From JAGKXC01 sp964554385 (GTDB lineage Bacteria > Bacteroidota > Bacteroidia > NS11-12g > UBA955): 26,170 nt of DNA. The translations under genes were made by a program, and so were the position numbers. The notes beneath the pieces were generated by a model that did no database searches, was not told where the DNA came from, and saw only the letters and a program-made list of their open reading frames with translations. Below, piece after piece: positions 16,071 through 23,759 of the stretch; the first letter of the stretch is position 1; each line of letters opens with the position of its first letter. The stretch covers positions 1 through 26,170 of the forward strand of contig CAZKOM010000023.1 of assembly GCA_964554385.1 (NCBI GenBank), in the 5' to 3' direction.

Positions 16071-17192
16071 TCAACTCAACTTCCTACCCACCGTTTTTAA
16101 AATGCTATTTTTCCAGTTGTGAAAATCTCCCTGTATTATCCGTTCTCTCGCTTGTCTTACTAGCCACAAGTAAAAACGCAAGTTCTGGATGCTCGCGATA
16201 ATTGGCCCTAACATCTCTTCGGATTGGAATAAATGTCGAACATAGGCTTTCGAATACTCCGGGGTTAACCAAGAATCAAAAGGGGAGAAATCGTTGGCCC
16301 ATTGTTTATTTCGAATATTAATTTGACCTTCTGTGGTAAATACGGTTCCATTTCTGCCATTTCGGGTTGGCATCACACAATCAAACATATCAACACCTAA
16401 AGCAATGCACTCCAAAATATTTTCAGGGGTACCAACACCCATCAGGTAACGAGGTTTTTCAACCGGTAAAATATCGGTTACTTGATTTGTAATGCGGTAC
16501 ATATCTTCGTGCGGCTCGCCTACACTTAAACCGCCAATAGCATATCCATGGGCATCGTGTTTCAACACATATTCCGCACTTTCTTTTCGCAAATCGTCAT
16601 AAACACTCCCTTGAACGATAGGAAATAATGCTTGCTCGTGTCCGTACAAGGGTTCTGTCTCCCCCATCCTTTGGAAACATCGATCCAACCAACGGTGGGT
16701 CCTGTGCATAGAATCCTTAGCATACTTATAATCGCATGGATACGGAGTACACTCATCAAATGCCATGATGATATCTGCACCAATAACCCGTTGAATATCG
16801 ATAGCCTTTTCCGGAGAAAACAAATGTTTGCTGCCGTCGATATGCGAGTTGAATTTCACTCCCTCTTCGGTTAGTTTCCTATTCCCGCTTAACGAGTACA
16901 CCTGATATCCACCGGAATCCGTGAGCACCGGTCGTTTCCAATTGGAAAAACCGTGAATACCTCCTGCCTGTTGCATCACTTCCATACCGGGACGCAGATA
17001 CAAGTGGTAGGTATTGCCTAAAATGATAGATGCATTTATATCATTCAACAGAAAATCTCTGTGTACCCCTTTCACCGTTGCTGCAGTACCAACCGGCATG
17101 AAAATAGGTGTTGGAATATCTCCGTGTTCTGTTTGCAACAAACCTGCACGGGCTTTGGTAAAAGGATCTTTGTGTTGTAAAACGTAATTCAA
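16071..17192 (-). CDS. tgt: tRNA-guanine transglycosylase (Tgt) lacking the zinc site
   Basis: Tgt exchanges guanine-34 for preQ1 in GUN-anticodon tRNAs (EC 2.4.2.29), the insertion step of queuosine synthesis. At 373 residues it has the normal length. The catalytic site is intact: Asp92 (LTDSGGYQVYS), Asp146 (AFDECTP), QG 194-195, GGLSVGE 220-226 and nucleophile Asp271 (FDCVMPTRNGRNG). The zinc site is not: where E. coli has three cysteines (C302, C304, C307) this protein reads FSPFDSWLTPEYSKAYVRH, and the histidine ligand in TIHNL is Gln336 in SIQNL. It starts at TTG 17192, as no ATG fits the family N-terminus (VLQHKDPFTKARAG). It begins 11 bases after the porT stop. Confidence 0.95.
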   Translation of the reverse strand: MNYVLQHKDPFTKARAGLLQTEHGDIPTPIFMPVGTAATVKGVHRDFLLNDINASIILGNTYHLYLRPGMEVMQQAGGIHGFSNWKRPVLTDSGGYQVYSLSGNRKLTEEGVKFNSHIDGSKHLFSPEKAIDIQRVIGADIIMAFDECTPYPCDYKYAKDSMHRTHRWLDRCFQRMGETEPLYGHEQALFPIVQGSVYDDLRKESAEYVLKHDAHGYAIGGLSVGEPHEDMYRITNQVTDILPVEKPRYLMGVGTPENILECIALGVDMFDCVMPTRNGRNGTVFTTEGQINIRNKQWANDFSPFDSWLTPEYSKAYVRHLFQSEEMLGPIIASIQNLRFYLWLVRQARERIIQGDFHNWKNSILKTVGRKLS

Positions 17193-17203
17193 GTGGACTA
17201 AAA

Positions 17204-18187
17204 TTAATCTTGAGCCATCAACGAGATGCTGAATAATCGAGGATAAATCGCACTCAATGAACCAGAATAATAACTATTAGGTATTCTCACCAAAGCATTA
17301 TTCAAACCATTGGAAAGCTTAAATTCTAAGGACAAATCAACAAAATCTAATCTAAATTCAAACCCCGCACCCATTTCATAATAATATGTATTCTTTTTTA
17401 TGGCGATCAGGGGTTTAGTATCGCCGATAGGTACATCTTCATTGCTTTGAAAATCATGTGACCAGCGAAGTCCGCCGATGATGTACATTCCTGTATTGTT
17501 CGGCATGGAAGATCGATATTTCAGGGTTAAAGGAATATCCAACGAGATGGTTTCTATCTTCAGATTTGGCCCTGGAGTATTTTGCCATGTATATTGCAAG
17601 GTACGTTCGTGCAACTGCAACATGGTAAGCATTTTAACCTCCCAAAATCGACCCATGCGCATGGCTACTGACCCCCCAAATCCTCCGCCAACCTGCCCTC
17701 CAGGTCGGATAGATTTTATTGAATCGGTTCGTTGCCAAAACACCGGATCCAATTCCATTTTCATTTTGGCTTGCGTACCAGCGAAGGCAATTCCCCAAAA
17801 GAAACGCTTTCTGAAAATTCGCATCGGATCCCGAGGAGTTGCATAGTCCAAAAAACTAAAATCGTTATTGGGATTTACATTCGCCGAAACCGATAACGAT
17901 TGAATATTTCCAACCTCAGGGTGAGTTGAGCGAATGCTATTTATATATTGTCCTTCTCGAAATAAATACTGGTAATTTCCAACAGAGAAAATAGACTCTT
18001 CCAATGGATGTAAAACTTGTTTAAAAACTGACTTTTCTGCGGACTCATTTTCAATTGAAATCAAATAATCCGCCGAATCACTATGGATAGAATACCCGAT
18101 ATTTTGAGCATGCAAAAAAGCACACTGAAAAACCAGTATGCAGGTAAAACAAACTAACTGCGATATGTGAAATATCACTTTACGCAT
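17204..18187 (-). CDS. PorT family outer-membrane barrel protein (type IX secretion)
   Basis: PorT is an outer-membrane beta-barrel needed for type IX secretion in Bacteroidota. This 327-residue protein has a signal peptide ending near FLHAQ, an N-terminal region of about 80 residues, and then the PorT pattern: FFWGIAFAGTQAKMK, a GGQVGGGFGGSVAMRMGRFW segment, later SLDIPLTLKYRSS, GGLRWSHDF and a paired strand region FRLDFVDLSLEFKLSNGL. It is longer than the Porphyromonas protein (about 240). The ATG at 18187 overlaps the end of ubiE by 13 bases; a further ATG at 18202 is possible. The ubiE-porT neighbourhood is common in Bacteroidota and supports the call. Confidence 0.78.
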   Translation of the reverse strand: MRKVIFHISQLVCFTCILVFQCAFLHAQNIGYSIHSDSADYLISIENESAEKSVFKQVLHPLEESIFSVGNYQYLFREGQYINSIRSTHPEVGNIQSLSVSANVNPNNDFSFLDYATPRDPMRIFRKRFFWGIAFAGTQAKMKMELDPVFWQRTDSIKSIRPGGQVGGGFGGSVAMRMGRFWEVKMLTMLQLHERTLQYTWQNTPGPNLKIETISLDIPLTLKYRSSMPNNTGMYIIGGLRWSHDFQSNEDVPIGDTKPLIAIKKNTYYYEMGAGFEFRLDFVDLSLEFKLSNGLNNALVRIPNSYYSGSLSAIYPRLFSISLMAQD

Positions 18188-18906
18188 GTGTACATCGTGC
18201 AAATTCCAAAGGTAAGTGGTTTATAAATAACGGAGGAAAATCCAACAGATTTTGCTCTATTCACAAATTCTTCTCCTTCTGGAAATGCCGCTACACTTTG
18301 TGGTAGATAGGTGTAAGCCGTAGCATCCTTACTAAATAACTTCCCCAAAGGCGGCAAAATATATTTAAAATAAAACCAATATAATTTGCTAAAAACTGGA
18401 TTGGTGGGTTTAGAAAACTCCAAAACAACCAATGGGCTTCCCGGCTTTAGTACCCTGCCCATTTCCGCCAAACCTTTATCTAAATTCTCAAAATTCCGAA
18501 CACCAAAACTTACTGTTACGGCATCAAACGAGGCATCTTCAAACGGTAAATTTTCTGAATCTGCTTGTTTGAGCGTAATTCTGGTATCCAATCCTCTTTT
18601 TTTCAATTTGATATCGCCAAAATCCAACATACCCTGAGAAATATCAATTCCTACAACGGTTAGATTTTTTATTTTAATTAACTCGATAGCCAAATCGGCA
18701 GTCCCGGTTGCTACATCCAACACCTTAGTGGGATTGAACTTAGCCACGGTTTTACGAACACGAACTCTCCATATATTATCTATTCCTAAGGATAGAAAAT
18801 GGTTCAAAAAGTCATAACGAGGAGAAATGTTATCGAACATTTGCTCAACTTGTTGTTTTTTTGAAGCCTCGGAGGCAGGATTGGGTTTTACGATAGGTGC
18901 CGACAC
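18175..18906 (-). CDS. ubiE: Demethylmenaquinone C-methyltransferase (UbiE/MenG)
   Basis: SAM-dependent methyltransferase for the last step of menaquinone synthesis (EC 2.1.1.163). Motifs in the 243-residue product: MFDNISPRYDFLNHFLSLG, VLDVATGTADLAIEL (SAM motif I), FDAVTVSFGVRNFENLD and GRVLKPGSPLVVLEFSKP, all standard for UbiE/MenG. The frame is open to 18966, but the start is set at a GTG at 18906 (product begins with SAPIVKPNPASEASKKQQV after the initiator): a perfect TATATTTG -7 box ends nine bases before it, so longer versions would not be transcribed. First gene of the ubiE-porT-tgt-lpt unit, divergent from engB. Confidence 0.95.
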   Translation of the reverse strand: MSAPIVKPNPASEASKKQQVEQMFDNISPRYDFLNHFLSLGIDNIWRVRVRKTVAKFNPTKVLDVATGTADLAIELIKIKNLTVVGIDISQGMLDFGDIKLKKRGLDTRITLKQADSENLPFEDASFDAVTVSFGVRNFENLDKGLAEMGRVLKPGSPLVVLEFSKPTNPVFSKLYWFYFKYILPPLGKLFSKDATAYTYLPQSVAAFPEGEEFVNRAKSVGFSSVIYKPLTFGICTMYTCVK

Positions 18907-18915
18907 AATAAGGTA

Positions 18916-18923
18916 CAAATATA
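18916..18923 (-). promoter_or_regulatory. -7 box TAnnTTTG of ubiE/menG
   Basis: On the minus strand TATATTTG matches the Bacteroidota -7 consensus exactly and ends nine bases before the GTG start at 18906. It fixes the start codon of ubiE by leaving upstream ATG codons outside the likely transcript. Confidence 0.65.
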
Positions 18924-18980
18924 CCACTTTCCACCCATTCCACTGTAGCCGAAACAACCATTTCAAACAAGAAAAACCCT

Positions 18981-19574
18981 ATGGAAATCAAGCAAGCCAA
19001 GTATTTAGGAAGTTGGCAACGTAACGACCAAATGACACATACAGACCTGCCCGAATTTGCATTTATCGGCCGTTCAAACGTAGGTAAAAGTAGCTTGATT
19101 AATATGCTTACCAACCACAAAGGCTTGGCAAAAACAAGTTCAACACCCGGTAAAACGCAATCTTTAAATTTATTTTTATTGAATGAGATTATACAATTTT
19201 GTGATTTACCTGGGTACGGTTATGCCAAAGTAGGCAAGGCAACGCGCCAAGCTTTTTCCAAAATGATTGAGTATTACTTAAAAGACAGACCCAATTTATA
19301 CTGTTTATTTATCTTGGTGGACTTACGTATAGAGCCGCAGGCATTGGATATAGAATTCATAAATAAATGCGGCGAATGGGGAATCCCATTTGTCATTGTT
19401 GGAACGAAAGCAGATAAATTAAAATCTGCCGCTGTTCAATCTGCCTTAACCACCTATCAAGAAGCCCTTTCAGAACATTGGAACCAAACTCCTCCATTTA
19501 TTGTAAGCAGTAGCGAAGATAAAATTGGTAAAAATGAAATTTGGAAGGTTATCGCAGATGCGATAAAGTCATGA
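18981..19574 (+). CDS. engB: Ribosome biogenesis GTPase EngB (YihA/YsxC)
   Basis: Essential small GTPase that acts late in assembly of the large ribosomal subunit; cytosolic. All GTPase motifs are visible in the 197 residues: P-loop GRSNVGKSS (30-38), switch I STPGKTQ (54-60), G3 DLPGYGYAKV (75-84), G4 TKADK (142-146) and G5 SSS (176-178). Length matches the family. The gene is divergent from ubiE/menG, with 74 bases between the starts, and converges on hutH, separated by a hairpin at 19602-19633. Confidence 0.96.
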   Translation: MEIKQAKYLGSWQRNDQMTHTDLPEFAFIGRSNVGKSSLINMLTNHKGLAKTSSTPGKTQSLNLFLLNEIIQFCDLPGYGYAKVGKATRQAFSKMIEYYLKDRPNLYCLFILVDLRIEPQALDIEFINKCGEWGIPFVIVGTKADKLKSAAVQSALTTYQEALSEHWNQTPPFIVSSSEDKIGKNEIWKVIADAIKS

Positions 19575-19601
19575 GCAGAAAACTATAAGAATTATAAGTG
19601 A

Positions 19602-19633
19602 AAATGGTTTAGTACTTCCGGACTAAGCCGTTT
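19602..19633. terminator. Hairpin between engB and hutH
   Basis: AAATGGTTTAGT (19602-19613) pairs with ACTAAGCCGTTT (19622-19633) with two G-T pairs around an eight-base loop. Placed between convergent genes, it probably ends transcription from one or both sides; the flanking T runs are short. Confidence 0.55.
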
Positions 19634-19689
19634 CATTAACAACAATCTCCTGTGAAATTACTCAAGGCGTGGGACACAGCCAATATCAA

Positions 19690-21162
19690 TCATTCGGGGC
19701 GATCGTCTGTTCGAAATAACCACTGATGGGAAGCAGATATCAACGCATGCATAGGAATCTTGGTATGGTCTAAATCAGTACTCTCGATAAATGAATGTAA
19801 TTCTGCTTGTAAATCAGGTGCGGTAACCAAATTTCGGCAAGTAGCTGCGCGCGCAGCACACAACCATTCAATTGCTAGAATTTGCTCTACGTTGGCAATC
19901 ACCTTCATGAGCTTAATGGCAGCATTTGCACCCATACTCACATGATCTTCTTGGCCATTACTACTTACTATGGAATCCACAGAAGCGGGTGTGCAAAGTT
20001 GTTTGTTCTGACTTGCCAATGCGGCGGCCGTATACTGTGCGATCATATAACCACTATCAATTCCGGCATCTTCTGCTAGATACGGCGGTAAATCTCGTTG
20101 ACCGCTTACCAGTAAAAACGTTCGTCTTTCGCTGATGCTACCAATTTCGGACAACGCCATTGCCGCATAATCTAAGGTTAATGCCAAAGGTTGACCATGG
20201 AAATTACCCCCACTTAATACCATGTTTTCTTCTTCAAAAACATTGGGATTATCTGTAACTGCATTTAACTCTCGCTCCCAAATATTAAAACAATGTTTCA
20301 AAGCATCCATCGAAGCACCATGTACTTGAGGAATACAGCGGAAACTGTACTGATCTTGTACTTGTTTTTTGGGCTGTTTAATATTGGGAGATTGCTCTAA
20401 GATATTTAAAATCTCCGCTGCAACTTCTTGTTGCCCTTGTTGATTTCGAACACGATGAATTGGTGCATAAAATGGTTCAATCCTACAATCAAAAGCATCA
20501 ATACTCAAAGCAGAAATCCAAGGTAGTAATTGTTGAATTTTCGAAATTAAACCGTATGCTTCCAAAGCATGTGAAAGCATAAATTGGGTTCCATTGATTA
20601 AGGCTAATGCTTCTTTAGGACCCAAAACCAAAGGCTCCCAACCTTTTGATTGTAACCAATTTTCACCAGATAACACCGGACCACCCGGCAATTCAACCAA
20701 ACCTTTACCAATTAAAGGAAGTACCATTTGTGATAACGGTGCCAGATCTCCCGATGCCCCCAAAGAACCCTGTTCAAAGACCAACGGCAATGCTCCCTCA
20801 TTAAACATCGCAGCCATTCGTTCAAACAACACAGGTCTCACCGCGGAATAGCCTTTGCTCATGTTTAACAGCTTTAACCATAGCATGATTTTCACTCTGC
20901 CTCTAGGCAATAGCTCACCTACTCCCGAAGCGTGTGTAATCAATAAATTTTGCTGTAAATCCCCCAATCTACTATCCGAAATCACCACATTTTGCAAAGA
21001 TCCAAAACCTGTATTTACCCCATACACTGGGGCAGTTGCTTCACTTAAGTACCTTTGCAAAAAAGCAACACTTGCCTCCATTTGAGTACGGACATCATCC
21101 GTTAAATCAACCGGTTGTTGGATCGCCATCAAGGCTTCGTCCAATTGGTAATGCTGTTTCAT
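19690..21162 (-). CDS. hutH: Histidine ammonia-lyase (HutH)
   Basis: Removes ammonia from L-histidine to give urocanate (EC 4.3.1.3). The MIO prosthetic group forms from Ala136-Ser137-Gly138 in GSLGASGDLAPLSQ. Other signatures: YGVNTGFG (47-54), the substrate-selecting pair Thr76-His77 (LLITHASGVGE), QDQYSFRCIPQVHGA and SGGNFHGQPLA. The QDxYSxRCxPQVHGA form and the histidine at 77 favour histidine over tyrosine or phenylalanine, but aromatic ammonia-lyases of flexirubin clusters are a remote alternative. At 490 residues it is near the usual 500-510. No other hut gene is in the window. Its ATG overlaps the hisS stop by one base (TAATG on the minus strand), so the pair is translated from one mRNA. 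Confidence 0.9.
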   Translation of the reverse strand: MKQHYQLDEALMAIQQPVDLTDDVRTQMEASVAFLQRYLSEATAPVYGVNTGFGSLQNVVISDSRLGDLQQNLLITHASGVGELLPRGRVKIMLWLKLLNMSKGYSAVRPVLFERMAAMFNEGALPLVFEQGSLGASGDLAPLSQMVLPLIGKGLVELPGGPVLSGENWLQSKGWEPLVLGPKEALALINGTQFMLSHALEAYGLISKIQQLLPWISALSIDAFDCRIEPFYAPIHRVRNQQGQQEVAAEILNILEQSPNIKQPKKQVQDQYSFRCIPQVHGASMDALKHCFNIWERELNAVTDNPNVFEEENMVLSGGNFHGQPLALTLDYAAMALSEIGSISERRTFLLVSGQRDLPPYLAEDAGIDSGYMIAQYTAAALASQNKQLCTPASVDSIVSSNGQEDHVSMGANAAIKLMKVIANVEQILAIEWLCAARAATCRNLVTAPDLQAELHSFIESTDLDHTKIPMHALISASHQWLFRTDDRPE

Positions 21163-22535
21163 TATTTTGGAAAATTATGGGTAACCTGTTCCCCAGTAGC
21201 TAAATTTTTCATCACGTAAGTATGTTGATCTTTTTCGGTTTCGCCAATTATAATTGCATACCCAAAATTTCTCTGATTCGCATAATCCAACTGCTTTTTC
21301 AATTTTGGAGTTCCAGGATACAATTCTACACTCTCCCCTCTATTTCTCAATACAGAACAAAGTTCATATGCATAATCCAAACACGCGTCATCCATGGCAC
21401 ACACCAGACTAGTATTCATTTTTTCTGTATTGGCCGATGGCAACAAAGTAGCAGCTTGGAGCACATCAAAAATTCTATCCAAACCAAATGAAACCCCAAC
21501 GCCAGAAACATCCTTCAATCCAAACATTCCTGTTAAGTTATCATATCTCCCCCCTCCACCAATACTGCCTATTTTAAAATCCGAAGGAACCTTCTCATCA
21601 TTAACAACCACCTCCATTACTGTTCCAGTGTAATAACTCAACCCTCTAGCAAGAGAAACATCTAATTCAACATTGGAATTTGACCGTATTAATTTCAATA
21701 TCCGCTGAATATCTGCAATTCCATTTCTCAGTCGCTCTTGATATTCTTCCACTTCTACCGACTGCACAAAACGCTCTAACGCAATTAATTTTTCTTGATT
21801 GGATTTTAATTGTTGTGTACTTTCCAAAAAATGCCAAGCTTGTACCGTATTGTTCAACCCTCTTTCTATCAACTCCTTTACCACCCCATCACTGCCAATT
21901 TTATCGGCCTTATCAATTACTATCATGAACTGTTGCCATGATTCTGAGGAACCAGCCATCGGGACAAATGCATCCAAGATTCCACGGTGATTAATCCTAA
22001 TTGTTACTCCCAAGTTCAATGCAGCAAAAACCTCTTGATACATTTCTATCAATTCTGCTTCTGATACAATTGAATTTGCACCTACCACGTCAATATCACA
22101 CTGCCAAAATTCTCGATACCTGCCTTTCTGCGGACGATCTGCACGCCAAACCGGTTGCATTTGATATCGTTTGAATGGAAAATTAATTTTATCCCGATTC
22201 ATAACAACAAACCGGGCCAATGGAACCGTCAAATCGTAACGAAGTCCTCTGTCCGATATGGAATTTACTACCGCCTTAGAATTTCTTTGCAATAAAATTT
22301 GCTCATCTGTTTTGGACAAGAAATCTCCAGAATTTAACACTTTAAACAGGAGTTGATCCCCTTCATCACCGTATTTCCCTTGCAAGGTCTTCAAATTCTC
22401 CAGTGCCGGGGTTTCCAAGGCACCAAAACCATGCAATTCAAATACTTGCTGCATTTTTGACAAGATATATTTGCGTTGTTTCATGGTTTCAGGACTAAAA
22501 TCTCTAGTACCTGAAGGCAAACCCGGTTTTTCCAT
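21162..22535 (-). CDS. hisS: Histidyl-tRNA synthetase (HisS)
   Basis: Class II aminoacyl-tRNA synthetase that charges tRNA-His (EC 6.1.1.21); cytosolic dimer. The 457 residues show LPSGTRDFSPE (6-16), RYDLTVPLARF (99-109), motif 2 FKRYQMQPVWRADRP (121-135), the histidine-specific LARGLSYYTG (295-304) and motif 3 GVGVSFGLDRI (345-355), followed by the anticodon-binding domain with an IIIGETE segment. A perfect -7 box (TAAATTTG) ends four bases before the ATG, so the transcript is probably leaderless. It is the first gene of a hisS-hutH pair in which a histidine-using enzyme of translation is tied to one of histidine breakdown. Confidence 0.97.
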   Translation of the reverse strand: MEKPGLPSGTRDFSPETMKQRKYILSKMQQVFELHGFGALETPALENLKTLQGKYGDEGDQLLFKVLNSGDFLSKTDEQILLQRNSKAVVNSISDRGLRYDLTVPLARFVVMNRDKINFPFKRYQMQPVWRADRPQKGRYREFWQCDIDVVGANSIVSEAELIEMYQEVFAALNLGVTIRINHRGILDAFVPMAGSSESWQQFMIVIDKADKIGSDGVVKELIERGLNNTVQAWHFLESTQQLKSNQEKLIALERFVQSVEVEEYQERLRNGIADIQRILKLIRSNSNVELDVSLARGLSYYTGTVMEVVVNDEKVPSDFKIGSIGGGGRYDNLTGMFGLKDVSGVGVSFGLDRIFDVLQAATLLPSANTEKMNTSLVCAMDDACLDYAYELCSVLRNRGESVELYPGTPKLKKQLDYANQRNFGYAIIIGETEKDQHTYVMKNLATGEQVTHNFPK

Positions 22536-22539
22536 GGTG

Positions 22540-22547
22540 CAAATTTA
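22540..22547 (-). promoter_or_regulatory. -7 box TAnnTTTG of hisS-hutH
   Basis: On the minus strand TAAATTTG matches the Bacteroidota -7 consensus exactly and ends four bases before the hisS ATG. No clear -33 TTTG is seen at the usual distance. Confidence 0.6.
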
Positions 22548-22623
22548 CTGCTCCAAGCGAAGTTTGAAGAATTTGTTGCGAAAAATGCAAAAATAAGAAT
22601 CGGTTTGGCATACTATTTGGAAT

Positions 22624-22631
22624 TACCTTTG
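22624..22631 (+). promoter_or_regulatory. -7 box TAnnTTTG of the TlpA-like gene
   Basis: TACCTTTG matches the consensus and ends five bases before the ATG at 22637; a TTTG 16 bases upstream of the box may be the -33 element. Confidence 0.6.
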
Positions 22632-22636
22632 TTGAT

Positions 22637-23149
22637 ATGAAAAATTTAGTATTCGCCTTTTTCGTTGCTGCCATGTTCCCTTTTTCATCTGCCTTTGCGC
22701 AGGAATCCGCAGCTCCATCTGAAGCGCCTTCCGTTCAAGTTAAGAACATAGACGGAGGTGCCATCAATTTCAATAGTTCGATTGAAAAAGGCAAGATTAC
22801 CATTGTTTCATTTTGGGCAACCTGGTGTGGCCCTTGTATTAAAGAATTACAAGCCATTGATGAACATTACGCAGAATGGCAGGAAAAATACAATTGCAAA
22901 TTAGTTGCAGTGAGTATCGATGATGCAAGGAACTCCAGAAAAGTAAAACCTAAAGTATTAGCTGAAAATTGGCAGTATCAAATTATATTAGACGAGAACA
23001 TGGATTTGGCGCGTGCTATGAATGTTAATAATCCCCCTATGACTTTCGTCTACGACCAAAATGGCAAACTTGTTCATTCACACCAAGGTTATATGCCAGG
23101 CGCCGAAGAAGAACTAGAGCAAATCATAGCAGGTTTGGCAAAGAAATAA
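22637..23149 (+). CDS. Periplasmic TlpA-like thioredoxin
   Basis: A 170-residue exported thioredoxin-fold protein of the TlpA/ResA group. Residues 1-21 are a signal peptide (LVFAFFVAAMFPFSSAFAQ, cut after Ala-Gln region), then a short Ala/Pro/Ser spacer. The active site is Cys64-Gly-Pro-Cys67 in FWATWCGPCIKEL, and the cis-proline lies in NNPPMTFVYD near 128-137. Such proteins keep periplasmic dithiols reduced, for example during cytochrome c maturation; the partner here is not indicated by neighbours. The gene stands alone, divergent from hisS and convergent with the phosphatase gene. Confidence 0.9.
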   Translation: MKNLVFAFFVAAMFPFSSAFAQESAAPSEAPSVQVKNIDGGAINFNSSIEKGKITIVSFWATWCGPCIKELQAIDEHYAEWQEKYNCKLVAVSIDDARNSRKVKPKVLAENWQYQIILDENMDLARAMNVNNPPMTFVYDQNGKLVHSHQGYMPGAEEELEQIIAGLAKK

Positions 23150-23156
23150 GCTCATT

Positions 23157-23185
23157 TCTAATCGGCATATTTAGTCCGATTTAGA
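23157..23185. terminator. Hairpin between convergent genes
   Basis: TCTAATCGG (23157-23165) pairs with CCGATTTAGA (23176-23185), perfect apart from one bulged T, around a ten-base loop. It sits between the TlpA-like gene and the opposing phosphatase gene and may serve both. No strong T tract. Confidence 0.45.
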
Positions 23186-23204
23186 CAATACTAGAAACTT
23201 CAGA

Positions 23205-23744
23205 TTACCATGCTACTTCTTCCCATTTAGGTATAGCAGCGTTAGTTTGAATTTGAATCCCTTTGACACCAGCACTATTAGCCGCTATTACATCGCGCTC
23301 CCTATCCCCTATCATCAGTGATTGACTGGGATCAATTCGATATGTGTGCAAAGCTTTTTCTATCATCAAACTTCCCGGTTTTCTACACAAACATTTACCA
23401 GAAAAATCAGGATGATGCAGACAAAAATAAAAATCCGTAATTCTAAATCCAGAGGCGATACATAAGCCTTGAAGATATTGATGCATCGCCTCCACTTCAT
23501 CTCGGTGATACAATTGTTTATCTAAACCGCCTTGATTGGTTATCACAATCAAAAGGTAACCCTTCAAATGCCATGATTTCAGGGTTTCAACCACCCCCGG
23601 TAACACTTCAAATTCTGCCAACGATTTGGTATAATCTCCCGGATCGTGATTTATTACCCCATCGCGATCCAGAAATAATGCTTTTTTATACAAATCAGAC
23701 AATTCCTGTCCCATAATTCCGTGCAAAATACCGTATTTTCGCAT
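23205..23744 (-). CDS. HAD-IIIA phosphatase, GmhB-like
   Basis: HAD-superfamily phosphatase of the histidinol-phosphate / heptose-bisphosphate group. Motif I is DRDGVIN with nucleophile Asp26 and acid Asp28; motif II ITNQGG (68-73); motif III RKP (121-123); motif IV GDRERD (146-151). The zinc loop of GmhB is complete: Cys108, His110, Cys118 and Cys120 in CLHHPDFSGKCLCRKP. GmhB removes the C7 phosphate of heptose-1,7-bisphosphate on the way to ADP- or GDP-heptose. No other heptose gene is in view, so the substrate is inferred. A start at the second ATG (23714, MGQELSDLYKKALF) is as likely as 23744 and leaves more room for a promoter beside the divergent GT2 gene. Confidence 0.83.
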   Translation of the reverse strand: MRKYGILHGIMGQELSDLYKKALFLDRDGVINHDPGDYTKSLAEFEVLPGVVETLKSWHLKGYLLIVITNQGGLDKQLYHRDEVEAMHQYLQGLCIASGFRITDFYFCLHHPDFSGKCLCRKPGSLMIEKALHTYRIDPSQSLMIGDRERDVIAANSAGVKGIQIQTNAAIPKWEEVAW

Positions 23745-23759
23745 ATAAATTAATTAACC

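Noticed and set aside
19690..21162. Tyrosine ammonia-lyase for flexirubin pigment
   Set aside because: The QDxYSxRC-PQVHGA form is of the histidine type, and no flexirubin gene lies nearby.
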